Source of the DNA: Datura wrightii
Lineage: Eukaryota > Streptophyta > Magnoliopsida > Solanales > Solanaceae
Length of the DNA: 64,000 nucleotides
Reading direction: 5' to 3'
NCBI GenBank assembly: GCA_035772735.1
Contig: JASDFA010000027.1
Location: 68,330,001-68,394,000, forward strand
The notes under the pieces were generated by a model, which saw only the letters and a program-made list of their open reading frames with translations, had not been told where the DNA came from and did not search any database. This document shows, piece after piece, positions 34,788 through 45,429 of this stretch. A program made the position numbers and the translations under genes. Within the stretch, counting starts at the first letter, position 1. Every line of letters starts with the position of its first letter.

Positions 34788-36934
34788 CTACCCCGCAGCT
34801 ACGTCGATTAATGCTTTCTCGGTTGCCAAGAAAGATCGCCCCAAAATAAATGGGACTTCAGCATTTGGTTCAAAATCCAGCACGACAAAATCTACAGGGA
34901 AAATTAGGGAGCCAACTTGCACCAGAACGTCCTCAACAATGCCATCCGGCCTAGCTAAGGATCGATCCGCCAACTGCAAGATTACCGTTGTGGGTCTAGG
35001 ACTTCCTAGACCCAACTTTCTAAATACCGATGATGGCATCAAATTTATGCTCGCTCCCAAGTCACACAATCCACGAGCTCGGATGCTCTGCCCAATAGTA
35101 AGCTGGATAGTAAAACTCCCAGGGTCTTTTAGCTTTGTGGGCAGTTTATTTTGGATCTGGGAAGTGCACTCCTCCGTTAGAGCCACCGTAGCATACTCAG
35201 TCAACCGACTTTTGTTTGCCACGATATCCTTTATATACTTCGCATATTTCGGCACTCCCTGCAAGACATCAACAAGAGGTAAGTTAACATGTACCTGTTT
35301 CAGCACCTCCATGAATTTCTTGAAACACGCCTCCTCCTTGTTTTTCTTTAGTCGTTGAGGGAACGGGGGTGGAGGTCTTTCTGATTCCACTTCTTTGGTC
35401 TTCCCCCTTTCAGAACTTTGCTCCCTCTCAACTTCTGCTGCTCCCGACTGTTGAGGTGGTCTTTCTGGTTCCACCTCTTTCAGCTGCAAACCACTCCTTG
35501 TGGTCACTGCATTAACCTGCTTGGGATTGGGATCCGTGTCGCTTGGTGGTCCTCCTCTAGGCCTTGTGTTTTGGGCACTAGCAAATTGCCCAAATTGATA
35601 TTCAAGTGCCTTGGTAGCTAACTGGTTGTTTTTCACTTCGGCTGCCAATTTCACATAGTCAGCCTGCAATTGAGCTTGGTTAGCTATCATGGTCTTGAAC
35701 ATCTCCTCAATGCTTGGTGATGGTGGTGGAGGAGGTGCATTATTGTTTCTGAATTGAGTTTGGTAGTTCTGTTGCCCTCCTTGGTTCCTTTGCACACCCT
35801 GACCGAACTTTGGCCCTAAGGGTTGTTGCTACCTCATGAGAAATTAGGATGATTCCTCAAATTGGAGTTGTAGCTACTACCATACTGCTAGTGGTTCCTT
35901 TGTGCATTACCCACAAAGTTTACCGAGTCAGGATTGGCTCCACAACACTCAGCTGAGTGCTCACTGCTTCCACACACTTCACACCACATCTGCTGGACTG
36001 CATTAACTGGGGCTGGAGGCTGGTTCAATGTCATGTTGCTGAAGTGATTGTTCAATTGATTTTGCAATGCAGCTATCTGTGTAGCAATAGCTGTAAACCC
36101 ATCCACTTCAAGCACTCCTGCAGCTTTCCTTGTCCCACCTCGTGATGAATCAGCATTCCATTCTGGATTGCCCTGTGAAATCCGGTTCAACAAGGTATAC
36201 ATCTCCTCATAAGTATTCTCAAGCGCTTGCCCTCCAGCTGCTGAATCTAGCAATATTTTGGTGTGGGGTTCCAAACCCTCAATAAATGTGTGCACCAACA
36301 CATCATTGGACTGATGATGATTAGGACAATCCCGCAACATGGATTTAAATCTTTCCTAGGCCTGATATAAATTTTCTCCCTCCCTCTGTTTGAAACTTAG
36401 AATTTGACTTCTAAGTCTTGCTATTTTACCAGAGGGAAAAAACCTTATCAAGAACTTCCGTGCAAGATCATCCCACGTAGAAATAGAATTCGGTGGCTCA
36501 GCTTTCAACCACCTCTTGGTTTCTCCTAGTAATGAGAATGGAAATAATGTAAGCCGGACATAGTCTGGTGACACTCCCACGGGGATGTAAGTGTCACTTA
36601 TCTCCAAAAAGTTTTGGAGATGCTGCTGTGGATCTTCATGAGGGAGACCGGTAAATTGCCCGCTTGTGTGCAACAACTGCACCATATTTTGTTTAAGTTC
36701 AAATCTCCCTCCGGGCTCTGGTTTGCGAATACTTGATGTAACATTATTGGCATGTGGGATTGCCACCTCGCGAACCGGCCGTGCTGCTGCTTCTTCGGGC
36801 ACTAACACTGCCCGTACTACCGGTGGATTCTGTTGTTGCTCCATGATCGTCTGTCTGAGCAACTGCAGCTTTCTTTGTAGAGCTTCTCTTCGTTTACTGT
36901 GAAATATTCTTTCAGGCTCTATATATGATTCCAC
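34788..36934 (-). pseudogene. R9 gag-protease
   Basis: Starts MESYIEPERIFHSKRR at 36934. Capsid: HEDPQQHLQNFLEISDTYI, VRLTLFPFSLLGETKRWLKA, WDDLARKFLIRFFPSGKIA. One TAG near 36356, where the family has W, interrupts it; the frame resumes to 35888 with CPNHHQSNDVLVHTFIEGL and a zinc-knuckle-like CEVCGSSEHSAECC. Two more stops and a frameshift lie near 35890-35800. The last block (35795-34788) has a proline run, VTTRSGLQL, then the protease LCDLGASINLMPSSVFRKLG and AEVPFILGRSFLATEKALID. Catalytic D-L-G-A is intact. The product would be particle protein and its processing protease; no polymerase follows. Confidence 0.85.
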
Positions 36935-37064
36935 CAGCTCCTTGTCTCTTGCCAGTGTTCACAGCAATTAAGTCTGCAAAATACAGGCTAAGACCAAGTT
37001 GTCAACACTAAGAAAATAAAAATATAGTAAATTAACACTTAAAACAATTTCACCAATTGCCAAG
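36935..37064 (-). other. R9 short leader between primer site and gag
   Basis: About 130 bp, AT-rich; contains no ORF. The gag ATG at 36934 is the first in a good frame. Confidence 0.6.
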
Positions 37065-37082
37065 TCCCCGGCAACGGCGCCA
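37065..37082 (-). promoter_or_regulatory. tRNA-Asp primer-binding site of R9
   Basis: Minus strand tggcgccgttgccgggga: a perfect 18-base complement to the 3' end of plant tRNA-Asp, 6 bp from the LTR. Confidence 0.93.
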
Positions 37083-37088
37083 AAAACT

Positions 37089-38509
37089 TGTTCGGGGTGT
37101 TATATGGGGTTATAAACCGACACGCAAGTGCACGTGGTTGAACAAGTAGTAAGTGGCTTTAGTAAGCCAAGTATCGATCCCACAGAGACTTGGATGAAGT
37201 GCAAATTGCTCTAGTGTACTATATTTTACTTCTAAAAATGCAAACAACAGCGGAACCAAAAAGTTGATAGTTTGTTTTATAAATTTTTATACTAAAACTA
37301 AGAACAATTATCTACTTTGAATCTGAACTATGAATGAAAGCATGCTGAGGTTAAACGAACATGTAATGAAACTAATTATCATCATACTTTGGTTAATCTT
37401 TTCCTCCAGTTGCTAGCCAAGAACATCTGCCAAGAGATTAAAACTCTCGTATTTAACCTCACTTAAGAATCATGAACCATCCGTCTACATTTCTGTGATC
37501 AAATGCAATTCATGTCCTAGCTATACAATTCCGGTTCCTAAATTGACTAATACGACTTTCAGGTATATTTCTATCCTGAAAGCAAATCAAGACTCAATTT
37601 TCCCAAATCAAGTAAAGAACATATCCTATTAATTCACAACTTTCCAATTTCGTGCTCTCTCGAGTGAAACCGGACTTTTTAGATGTACATTAATGTAGGC
37701 CACACACTAATGCAGTAAAAATAAGAATTAATAGAACAACATGGAAGAAAAGATGAAAACCCACAGAATCAATAATCAAATTTCATCACAATTGTTCATA
37801 ACCTCAGCAAGGATAGGAATTAGCCACTCATTTGTGGATTAATCATCATTAAATGAGTGTTAATCATACAAGCAATTGAATTAAAGAAGAAAGAAAGAGA
37901 GAAAAAACCCTGAACTTTTCGTCCCTCAACTGCCTGTAACCCATGTCCTTGCTCCACCAAGTCAGCATTATGAAAAATGAACTTAAGTGTTCTATTTATA
38001 CTGCTGGGAATTGTTCCCAGAATAATGAGCAACGTGTCACGGAGTGCATCGCGGAGCACTGCCTCCGTGACACACCATGAACGCGGACCCTCACTGGAAC
38101 TGGGGGTCTGGGAATTCAGGCTCAACGTGGCACGGCGTGCATCGCGGAGCACTGGCTCCGTGCCACGGAGCAAACGCGGACCTCCACTGGAAATTGGGTG
38201 AATTTTCCCCATCCAGGAAGAATGCCTCCGCGATGGCAGCGTGACACGGCTCCATCGCGGAGCCCCTTTATTTCATGTTGTCTAATGCTTTTTCCCTTGC
38301 TCGCATCCAAGTCCAACTCCGATATCCTTCAACATGCATTTTAGCTTCCCAAAATCACATTTTACCTGCAAAGCAATGCTAATCATGTTGGTTAGTATAA
38401 ATTCACATTTTATTACCAATTACATGAGAATGTATACACATTGATAGATAAACAAGGCAAAAATGATACTTTTGAGTATCACTTGGGCATATAAATCTGC
38501 CCAAGATCA
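37089..38509 (-). repeat. R9 5' LTR
   Basis: 1,421 bp, partner of 28672-30092. TATA box (minus) at 38000-37992. The GC hairpin block is at about 38030-38265. Differences between the LTRs are mostly C/T and G/A changes. Confidence 0.93.
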
Positions 38510-39480
38510 GACAGCTATTCAGATGCTCGCGTAGGCCTTGAACGCTTAGGTCAATCAGCAGGCGGTTGTGCATGTTCTGCAAAATGGCAATGCAGCGGCA
38601 GCCCGAGTTAGGGATTTCTTGAGAATGAACCTGCCGGAGTTCCTTAGGTCAAAAGTAGATGAGGACCCGCATGAATTCATCGATGAGATTCTAAAGATCA
38701 CCCAGGTCATGGGGGTGACAAATGGAGAGTGCGTTGATTTGTCCTCTTATCAGTTGAAAGGGGTGGCACATATTTGGTGTGAACAATGGAGAGAGAGTGG
38801 GGCAGTGGGAGCAGGCCCTATAGGTTGGGAAGAGTTCCATGCAGCCTTTTTGGATCGGTTCTTCCCTCGAGAGATGAGGGAACTAAAGGCGGACAAATTT
38901 GTAAATCTTAAGTAGGGTGATATGTGGGTTCAGGAGTACGCTCTGGAGTTCACCCGCTTATCCAAGTATGCACCAGAGTTAGTGGCAGACCGGAGGGCTC
39001 GAGTGAGCCAATTTGTGCATGGAGTAGCGGACTACATGGATAAGGACTGTAGGATCGCCATGCTGCATCGAGATACAGATTTACCTACATAGTGTAGCAT
39101 GCCTAGCAGATGCAGTCAATATATCAGAGGAAGAGAGAGGCCAAGAGGGCCAAGAAAGATAATTATGGGATTTCTAAACCTAGATCGAGGGGTGGATAGT
39201 GCTAGAAGTCTCATCATAGGTCTTTTGCTCCAGCACCATCATCAGCTAGTACACCATCTAGATCATGATGGGATCGGAGGAACAGGGCTTCAGATTCAAG
39301 GGGACAGGGTAGCATGCATATAGAGCGCACTTTCCCAGCTTTTGCAAGGTGCAGCAAGAATCACCCTTGGAGGTATCTAGTTCGCTCAAACACTTGTTTC
39401 GGGTGTGGCAAACCCGAACACAGACTCATGGATTGTCCTTCACCAGATCAGGGGTGGCGGAGCCTATACTCCATTCGCTA
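38510..39480 (+). pseudogene. R8 gag, C-terminal part
   Basis: Resumes after the duplicate 'gacag'. Capsid block 38568-38915: NLPEFLRSKVDEDPHEFIDE, ILKITQVMGVT, SSYQLKGVAHIWCEQW, AAFLDRFFPREMRELK. Then a TAG (CAG or TGG in sisters), YALEFTRLSKYAPELV and HRDTDLPT. The zinc knuckle is readable at about 39395-39436 as CFGCGKPEHRLMDC. Stops at 38536 and 38551 are TAG where R5 has CAG. Confidence 0.8.
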
Positions 39481-39599
39481 GTTCAGCCGCTTTAGCAGCA
39501 CGTCCCTTCTAGTAGTGCTCCTCGACTAGTTTAGCTGGCGGTCAGTGCTAGAATATATTCTATGCCCTTACGACCCATCTAGTACAGGAGACGTCACTG

Positions 39600-40224
39600 G
39601 ATGTGGGTATTGGTAAGTTACGAGTGTTTCACCTTGATGCTTATGCTCTGTTAGATCCATGAGCTACCTTGTCTTTTGTGACACCTTATATTGCTAGTAG
39701 CTTTGGAGTCAGTCCCAAAACTCTGTTAGAACTATTTTCAATTTCTACTCCTGTTGGTGATTCGGTTGTAGCTAGGTGGGTGTATAGATACATGATCGCA
39801 ATATTACATAAAGACAACTCCACAGACCTTGTAGAGTTAGCCATGAATATATATTATTCTTGTCATGGATTGGTTGTACGTGTGTTATTCTTATGTTAAT
39901 TGTAGAACCCGTGCGGTGGAGTTCCGTTTTCCAGGTGAGTCAGTCTTGGAGTGGAAGGGTAGTTCAGCCGTTCTTGTAGGTCATTTTATTTCCTACCTTA
40001 AGTCTAGAAAGATGATTTCTAAAGGTTTTGTGTACCATCTAGTTAAGGTTAAGGATGTTGACTTTGAGACGCCAACTATCCAGTCAGTTCTGATTGTGTG
40101 TGAGTACCCAGAAGTATTACCTGATGATTTACCATGTGTTCCTCCTAAGAGGGAAATTGATTTTGATATTGACCTTCTTCGTAACACGCAACCTATATCT
40201 GTCCCTCCTTACAGATGGTTCTAG
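39600..40224 (+). pseudogene. R8 protease and linker to RT
   Basis: The catalytic D is kept in 'ALLDP', but the next codon, G in R13, is TGA (39660-39662), killing the frame. SFVTPYIASSFGVSPKTL follows. A frameshift lies near 39860, then DWLYVCYSYVNCRTRAVEF, HFISYLKSRKMISKG and PPKREIDFDIDLLRNTQPIS (39865-40224), the usual lead into RT. Confidence 0.8.
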
Positions 40225-41440
40225 CCAAGCTAAAGGAGTTGAAGGATCAGTTGAAGGACCTGTTAAATAAGGGTTTCATTAGACCGAGCAAGTCCCCATA
40301 GGGTGCACTAGTCTTATTTGTTCGAAAGAAGGATGGTTCCCTACGATATGCATTGACTATCGACAATTGAACAAGGTTACCATCAAGAACAGGTACCTTC
40401 TGCCAAGGATTGATGATTTATTTGACCAGCTTCAGGGTGCCAAGTGCTTTTCGAAGATAGATCTCAAATTCGGGTACCAACAACATAGAGTTCGAGAGGG
40501 TGACATCCCGAAGATAGCCTTCATGATGCGGTATGGTCAGTATGAGTTCGTAGTTATGCCTTTTGTATTAACGAATGCTCCTACAGCATTTATGAACTTG
40601 ATGAACATGGTGTTCAATCCATAGCTGGATATGTTCGTGATTGTGTTTATTGATGACATCTTGATATACTCTCGGAGCGAGGAGGAGCATGCCACTCATT
40701 TGAGAGTGGTGCTATAGACCCTTAAGGATCGCCAATTATATACCAAATTGAGCAAGTGCGAGTTTTGGTTGAACTCTGTAGCATTTTTAGTCCATGTGGT
40801 ATCCAGTGAGGGCATAAAGGAGGATTCGCAGAAAATAGAAGCAGTGAAGAATTGGCCTACACCGGTGAATCCTTCCGATATCCAAAGCTTTTTGGGTTTA
40901 GCAGGCTATTATTGGAGTTTTTTGAAAGTTTCTCATCGATTGCAGAACGTTTGACCAAATTGACCCAGAAGAAGGGAAATTCCAATGGTCGGAGGCTTGT
41001 GAAAAGAGTTCCAAGAGTTGAAGACGGACTTACTTCGGCACCAGTGTTAACTCTACCGGAGGGTACTGATGGATTCGTGGTGTATTGTGATGCTTCAAGG
41101 AGCGGACCTAGGTGTGTATTGATGCAGTGTGGGAAAGTTATAGCATATGCCTCTACATAGTTGAAAGTTGATGAAAAGAATTACCTGACCTATGATCTTG
41201 AGTTGACTGTAGTGGTAATTGCCTTGAAAATATGCCGACATTACTTGTACGGGGTCCATGTGGATGTGTTCATAGACCATAATAGTTTGCAATACGTGTT
41301 TACCTAGAAGGACCTCAATCTTCGACAAATGAGGTGGTTGGAGCTACTCAAGGACTATGATATGAGTGTCCTTTACCATCTGGGTAAGGCTAATGTAGTA
41401 GCGGACGCACTTAGTAGACTCTCTATGTACAGTGTGTCCC
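40225..41440 (+). pseudogene. R8 reverse transcriptase and RNase H
   Basis: RT blocks in order: LPRIDDLFDQLQGAKCFSKI and DLKFGYQQHRVREGDIPK (40367-40624), the active site VFIDDILIYSR at about 40648-40680, then SKCEF and SFLGLAGYYWSF (40748-40954). RNase H from about 41077: VVYCDAS, DLELT, VFIDHNSL and VVADALSRLS (41329-41541 frame), so all acidic positions can be traced. At least four stops; two are TAG replacing CAG or TGG (for example in the 'SPWGA' segment near 40300 and the 'LQTL' segment near 40714). Confidence 0.85.
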
Positions 41441-42962
41441 ATGTGGATGAGGGGAAGAAGGAGCTGGTGAAAGATGTACATCAACTTGCAAGGTGGGGAG
41501 TTAGGTTGGTTGACTCGATCGATGGCGGTGTTGTTTTTTAGGATGGATCAGAATCATCCTTTATGACTTATGTGAAAGCTAGGCAAGATGAATACCCTAT
41601 TTTGATAAAGTTAAAGAAGCCATTCAGAATCTAAAGGTGAGGTCTTCTCCAAAGGGGGAGATGGGGTGCTTCGGTACCAGGGTCGCCTATGTGTTCCAGA
41701 TGTTGAAGATTTGAGTAGCTGAATGTTGCACGAGGCCCATGGATCCAGGTATTCTATCCATCCAGGTGCCACCAAGATGTACCATGACTTATAGGAAATC
41801 TATTGGTGGAACGACATGAAAAAGGATATCTCAGAATATTCGTGGCTAAGTGTCTGAACTATCAACAAGTAAAGGTTGAGCATCAGAGACCAAGAGGCGT
41901 GCTTCGGGATATCAGTATTCCTACTTGAAAGTGCGAAAAAATCAATATGGACTTTGTCACTGGTTTACCTCGTACTCGGAAATAATATGACTCCATTTGG
42001 GTTGTGATGGACAGATTAACCAAGGTTGCTCACCTTCTATCGGTCAAAACCACGGATTTGGCAGAGGATTATGCCAAGCTATATTCCGGGAGCTAGTTCG
42101 ATTTCATGGAGTTCCTTTATCCATCATTTTAGATAGAGGTACTCAATTTACCTCTTAGTTTTGGAAGTCATTTCAAAATGGACTAGGTACCCAAGTTAAG
42201 CTCACCAGGATAATCCAAACTCTCATTGACATGTTGAGGGCATGCGTTACTGACTTCAAAGGTGGTTGGGATGATCACCTGCCCCTTATCGAGTTTTCCT
42301 ATGATAACAACTACCATTCCAATATTCAGATGGCACCATTCGAGGCCCTCTCTGGGCGGAGATTTAGATCTCCCATCGGGTGGTTTGATATTGGTAAGGC
42401 GGAAATGATAGGGCCAAATTTGGTTCATGAGGCTATGAAGAAGGTTCAATCGATAAGGGACAGGCTGAAAATCGCTCAGAGTCGCCAAAAGTCCTACGCC
42501 GATGTTATAAGGAGAGAACTAGAGTTCAAGGTGGATGAGTGGGTGTTTTTGAAGGTATCTCACATGAAGAGAGTGATGCGGTTTGGAAAGAAAGGAAAAC
42601 TAAGCCCTTGTTATGTTGGCCCCTAACGGATTGTTAGACGGGTTGGTAAGGTGGCATACGAATTGGAGTTTCCCTTAGAATTAGCTTCTGTGCATCCTGT
42701 CTTCCATGTGTAGCTCTTAAATAAGTGTTTGGGTGATCCATCTTTAGTTGTCCCCGTGGGTAGTAAGGATGTGAAGGATAGTATCAGTTATGAGGAGGTT
42801 CCGGTAGGAATACTGGATTGTCAAGATCAAAGGCTAAGGAACAAGGAAGAAACTTGAGTTAAAGTGTTATGGAGGAATCAACATGTGGAGAGAGCTGCGT
42901 GGGAAGCCAAAGCGGATATGATGGCTAGATACCCACATTTATTCTTTATCGGCTCAGTTTAA
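41441..42962 (+). pseudogene. R8 integrase and C-terminal chromodomain
   Basis: Integrase core pieces: VRFHGVPLSIILDRGTQFTS near 42090-42155, then GTQVKLT joined directly to IIQTLIDMLRACV. The family's A-F-H-P-Q-T-D-G-Q-x-E segment, which holds the catalytic Glu, is deleted, so integrase is dead. Then WDDHLPLIEFSYDNNYHSN, MAPFEALSGRRFRSPIGWFD and the GPF-like tail (42231-42626). The C-terminus (about 42780-42962) reads VPVGILDCQ, VKVLWRNQHVERAAWEAKAD and RYPHLF, a chromodomain of the type that targets chromoviruses to heterochromatin. Confidence 0.82.
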
Positions 42963-43199
42963 GCTTGAGGTATCAGTTTTGCACAAAAACTCTATTTAAT
43001 TTCCATGTTTAGTTCATGTGCCCAAGTTTCTTTTATTTATGTGGGTGTATGTATGATTCCTAAATTCAGTTTAGCTATGTAGTTTGAATTGGTCAGTTTT
43101 CGGTCTAAATGATCGGTATTTGAATATGAAAATTGCATTTCTCTGCTTTCTTTTGTGTTTTTCCGACATTCTAGGACAAATGTTCTCAAGGAGGAGATA
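42963..43199 (+). other. R8 3' untranslated region with polypurine tract
   Basis: About 240 bp of AT-rich sequence ending in the purine tract 'caaggaggagata' (43187-43199) directly before the 3' LTR. Confidence 0.75.
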
Positions 43200-43700
43200 T
43201 GGTTATACCGTGAAAGCCCAAAAATCAGACTCGGGTGTTGAAATGGAGAAAATTTTAAAAATTGGCACCAAGCAAAGGACAGGTCATGAGGTGACCCGTG
43301 AGAGCAGCCCCCAAGTTGTGATGTGACTCGTGGGGAGGCCAGGTGATGGGTTTAAGAAGATTGGAAAATGGGATCCCCACAGAGGTGACCACGACTTGTG
43401 GTCAGGCCCCACGAGTCGTTAGGTCAGTCGTGGGGAGTGGTATTTGTGTAAAGAGGAAAATAAAGACAGTGTACTTGATGGGAGGACCCCATGAGTCGTG
43501 GTCAGTCACCAGGATTTGTGGGGAGGGTCATCATCAGCTAAGTGAAGAATTCTTGCTATTGAGGCAGTGTACATCACAAGTGGTGACCATGAGTCGTGGT
43601 CACCCAGTAACCAGTCGTTAAGTCTTCCATTATGAGCTGGTGATCTGATGAGAAGTGTACATCACCGATCAAAGCACGAGCCGTGGCCATAGAGGATGAG
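43200..43700 (+). repeat. R8 3' LTR, first part
   Basis: Starts 'tggttataccgtgaaagccc'. Collinear with 26072-26580. Interrupted by R10 after 'gaggatgag'. Open frames 43084-43326 and 43343-43621 lie in or across LTR sequence and are not genes. Confidence 0.85.
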
Positions 43701-45310
43701 TGATGTGCTGTGGATTTATAGAACTATCGACGCTCAAAACTAAGAAAATAGCAAGGACTTAGGTTTATTTATGTGGATATAAGGTACTTTTTCTTTGATT
43801 TCAGGATAAATGGGTGTTGGAACAATAAATTACAACAGGAAGCTAAAAGTGTGCAAAAAAGGAAAAAAAGTGCAGTCCATAGTACGATTCGTAGGTTGGA
43901 CCTACGAATCATACTAAGTGCCTTGATAAGAAGCTGAAAGTTTAACTTCACGAGACTTGTCACGGATCATACCATGATGGTACGAGTCGTGGTAAGCCAG
44001 TCGTGATGAAATCCAGAAGAATTGCACAGGAGGATGATTCTCAGTACGAGAGGACCCTAAGACCCCTGAGATGATGTACGAGTCTTACCATATAGATCGT
44101 GGTGAAGTTCTGATAAAGTTCAAAGTATCAGGATCAAGGCACGGGTGCAATGTACGAGTCGTAGGATGTAGGTATGAATCATACCTAGGCCCAGCACTTA
44201 CACCAAATTCATCCAACACTTTAAGCCACGAGTCGATGCCACGATCTGTGAGAAGCCTTACGAGTCGTAGGAGGACCCGTGACGAGCTCGAAGACAGATA
44301 TGGAAGTTGTCCTATTATTCTAGAGAAAGGATTCTTGTGTCTTTATAAATATGTTTTTATCTTTTATTTTTCATAGAGGATGATGAATATACTTAATTTT
44401 AGTAGGAAAACATTTTAGTAAGCAATTTTTACATCATTGAAAGAGATAATTGAGTTGGTTCAACCTTGTGATCAACCTTTTCTTGAACTCATATTGTTCT
44501 TGCTACTTGTTATTCAAGATTTTGCGGATTAATTGAAGGAATCTTTTTCTCAATCATCTTTGTAAGTATTGTTTAATGTCTTCAACCATGAACATAATTC
44601 ACAACTTTGCAACTATGAGAGGCTAAAACCTCCATAGCTAGGGTTGTAGGAACCATGTTGGATTAACAAGCTAGGGTTGCACAAAGTAATTCTAAAATCA
44701 ATACTAATTACTTATATTGTAGTCTCTTCATCTTTAATGACACTTAGCGGTGCGCAACATTAGGAAGTGCTTGAATTCTTTACATGCTTTGGTCGAAGAG
44801 GTAGAGATTAGGAAAAGAGAATTACAACAAAGCCTTGATCTTGACGATCATTGTATTAACTTGAGCTATGGTTGTAGGATAGTTATATTTGGAACTTAGT
44901 GATAACGGTTAGTTTGCAAAACCTCATGAGACTTGGCCGAGTAATTGAGGATAATCATTCCTTAGGGCTTGGTCGATCGTTTGAATGAACCGAAGTTATC
45001 AGTTCTGTAAGTAAGCATTGGTAAAGATCATGAGTGTATACCCAAAGATGTTATGAACCCATGGGGAACACAAACCTAGTTATCCTTTAATTATTGATTA
45101 GCAAATATAATCCTGACTGTTTTTTATTTTTATTATTGATTTTTATTAGAAATCCCCCCATTGAGAAGTAACTAGCATACGAGTTGATCTATTGGTTTTA
45201 ATCTAGATCTTCCATATTTCCTGTGGGATCGACCCAAACCTCTAAGTTTGGTTTTTTATTGACAACGTCCGTTTCATACTTCAGTTGGAAGTGTGGTTTG
45301 AGCATTATCA
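43701..45310 (+). repeat. R10 5' LTR
   Basis: Palindromes on acgagtcgt at 43880-44290, then the TATA box tataaata at 44344-44351. The end phrase 'tgtgggatcgaccc' (45221-45234) is typical of Athila/Tat-type LTRs. Confidence 0.9.
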
Positions 45311-45315
45311 AAAAG

Positions 45316-45333
45316 TGGCACCGTTTCTGGGGA
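45316..45333 (+). promoter_or_regulatory. tRNA-Asp-type primer-binding site of R10
   Basis: 'tggcaccgtttctgggga' differs at a few bases from the perfect R9 site; 5 bp from the LTR. Confidence 0.8.
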
Positions 45334-45429
45334 ATACGGCTAAGACTAGGTTATTTTCTTATATTTGACTTTTTGGTAGTTATTTACTTTGTTACGTTTA
45401 TTTTTTTGTTTTTGATACCCACAAGCTGT

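Larger units (their letters stand above)
28672..38509 (-). mobile_element. R9: complete gag-pro-ORF2 LTR element, young
   Basis: 9,838 bp. Two LTRs of exactly 1,421 bp (28672-30092 and 37089-38509), both TG..CA, differing at about 30 sites by eye (about 2%). Target duplication gaaag (28667-28671) / gacag (38510-38514), one substitution; removing the element and one duplicate restores alignment with gag of R6. Minus-strand order: LTR, perfect Asp primer site, gag-pro, hairpin, internal LTR-like block, intron, ORF2, PPT-like repeats, polypurine tract, LTR. No RT, RNase H or integrase. R14 carries a relative's LTR. Confidence 0.92.

Noticed and set aside
34696..35358. 220-codon open frame on the plus strand
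   Set aside because: It is antisense to R9 protease, which carries clear D-L-G-A and I-L-G-R motifs on the other strand.
43880..44290. Clustered short repeats resembling a CRISPR array
   Set aside because: Repeats are 9-12 bp, inverted as often as direct, irregularly spaced, and lie in a plant LTR.
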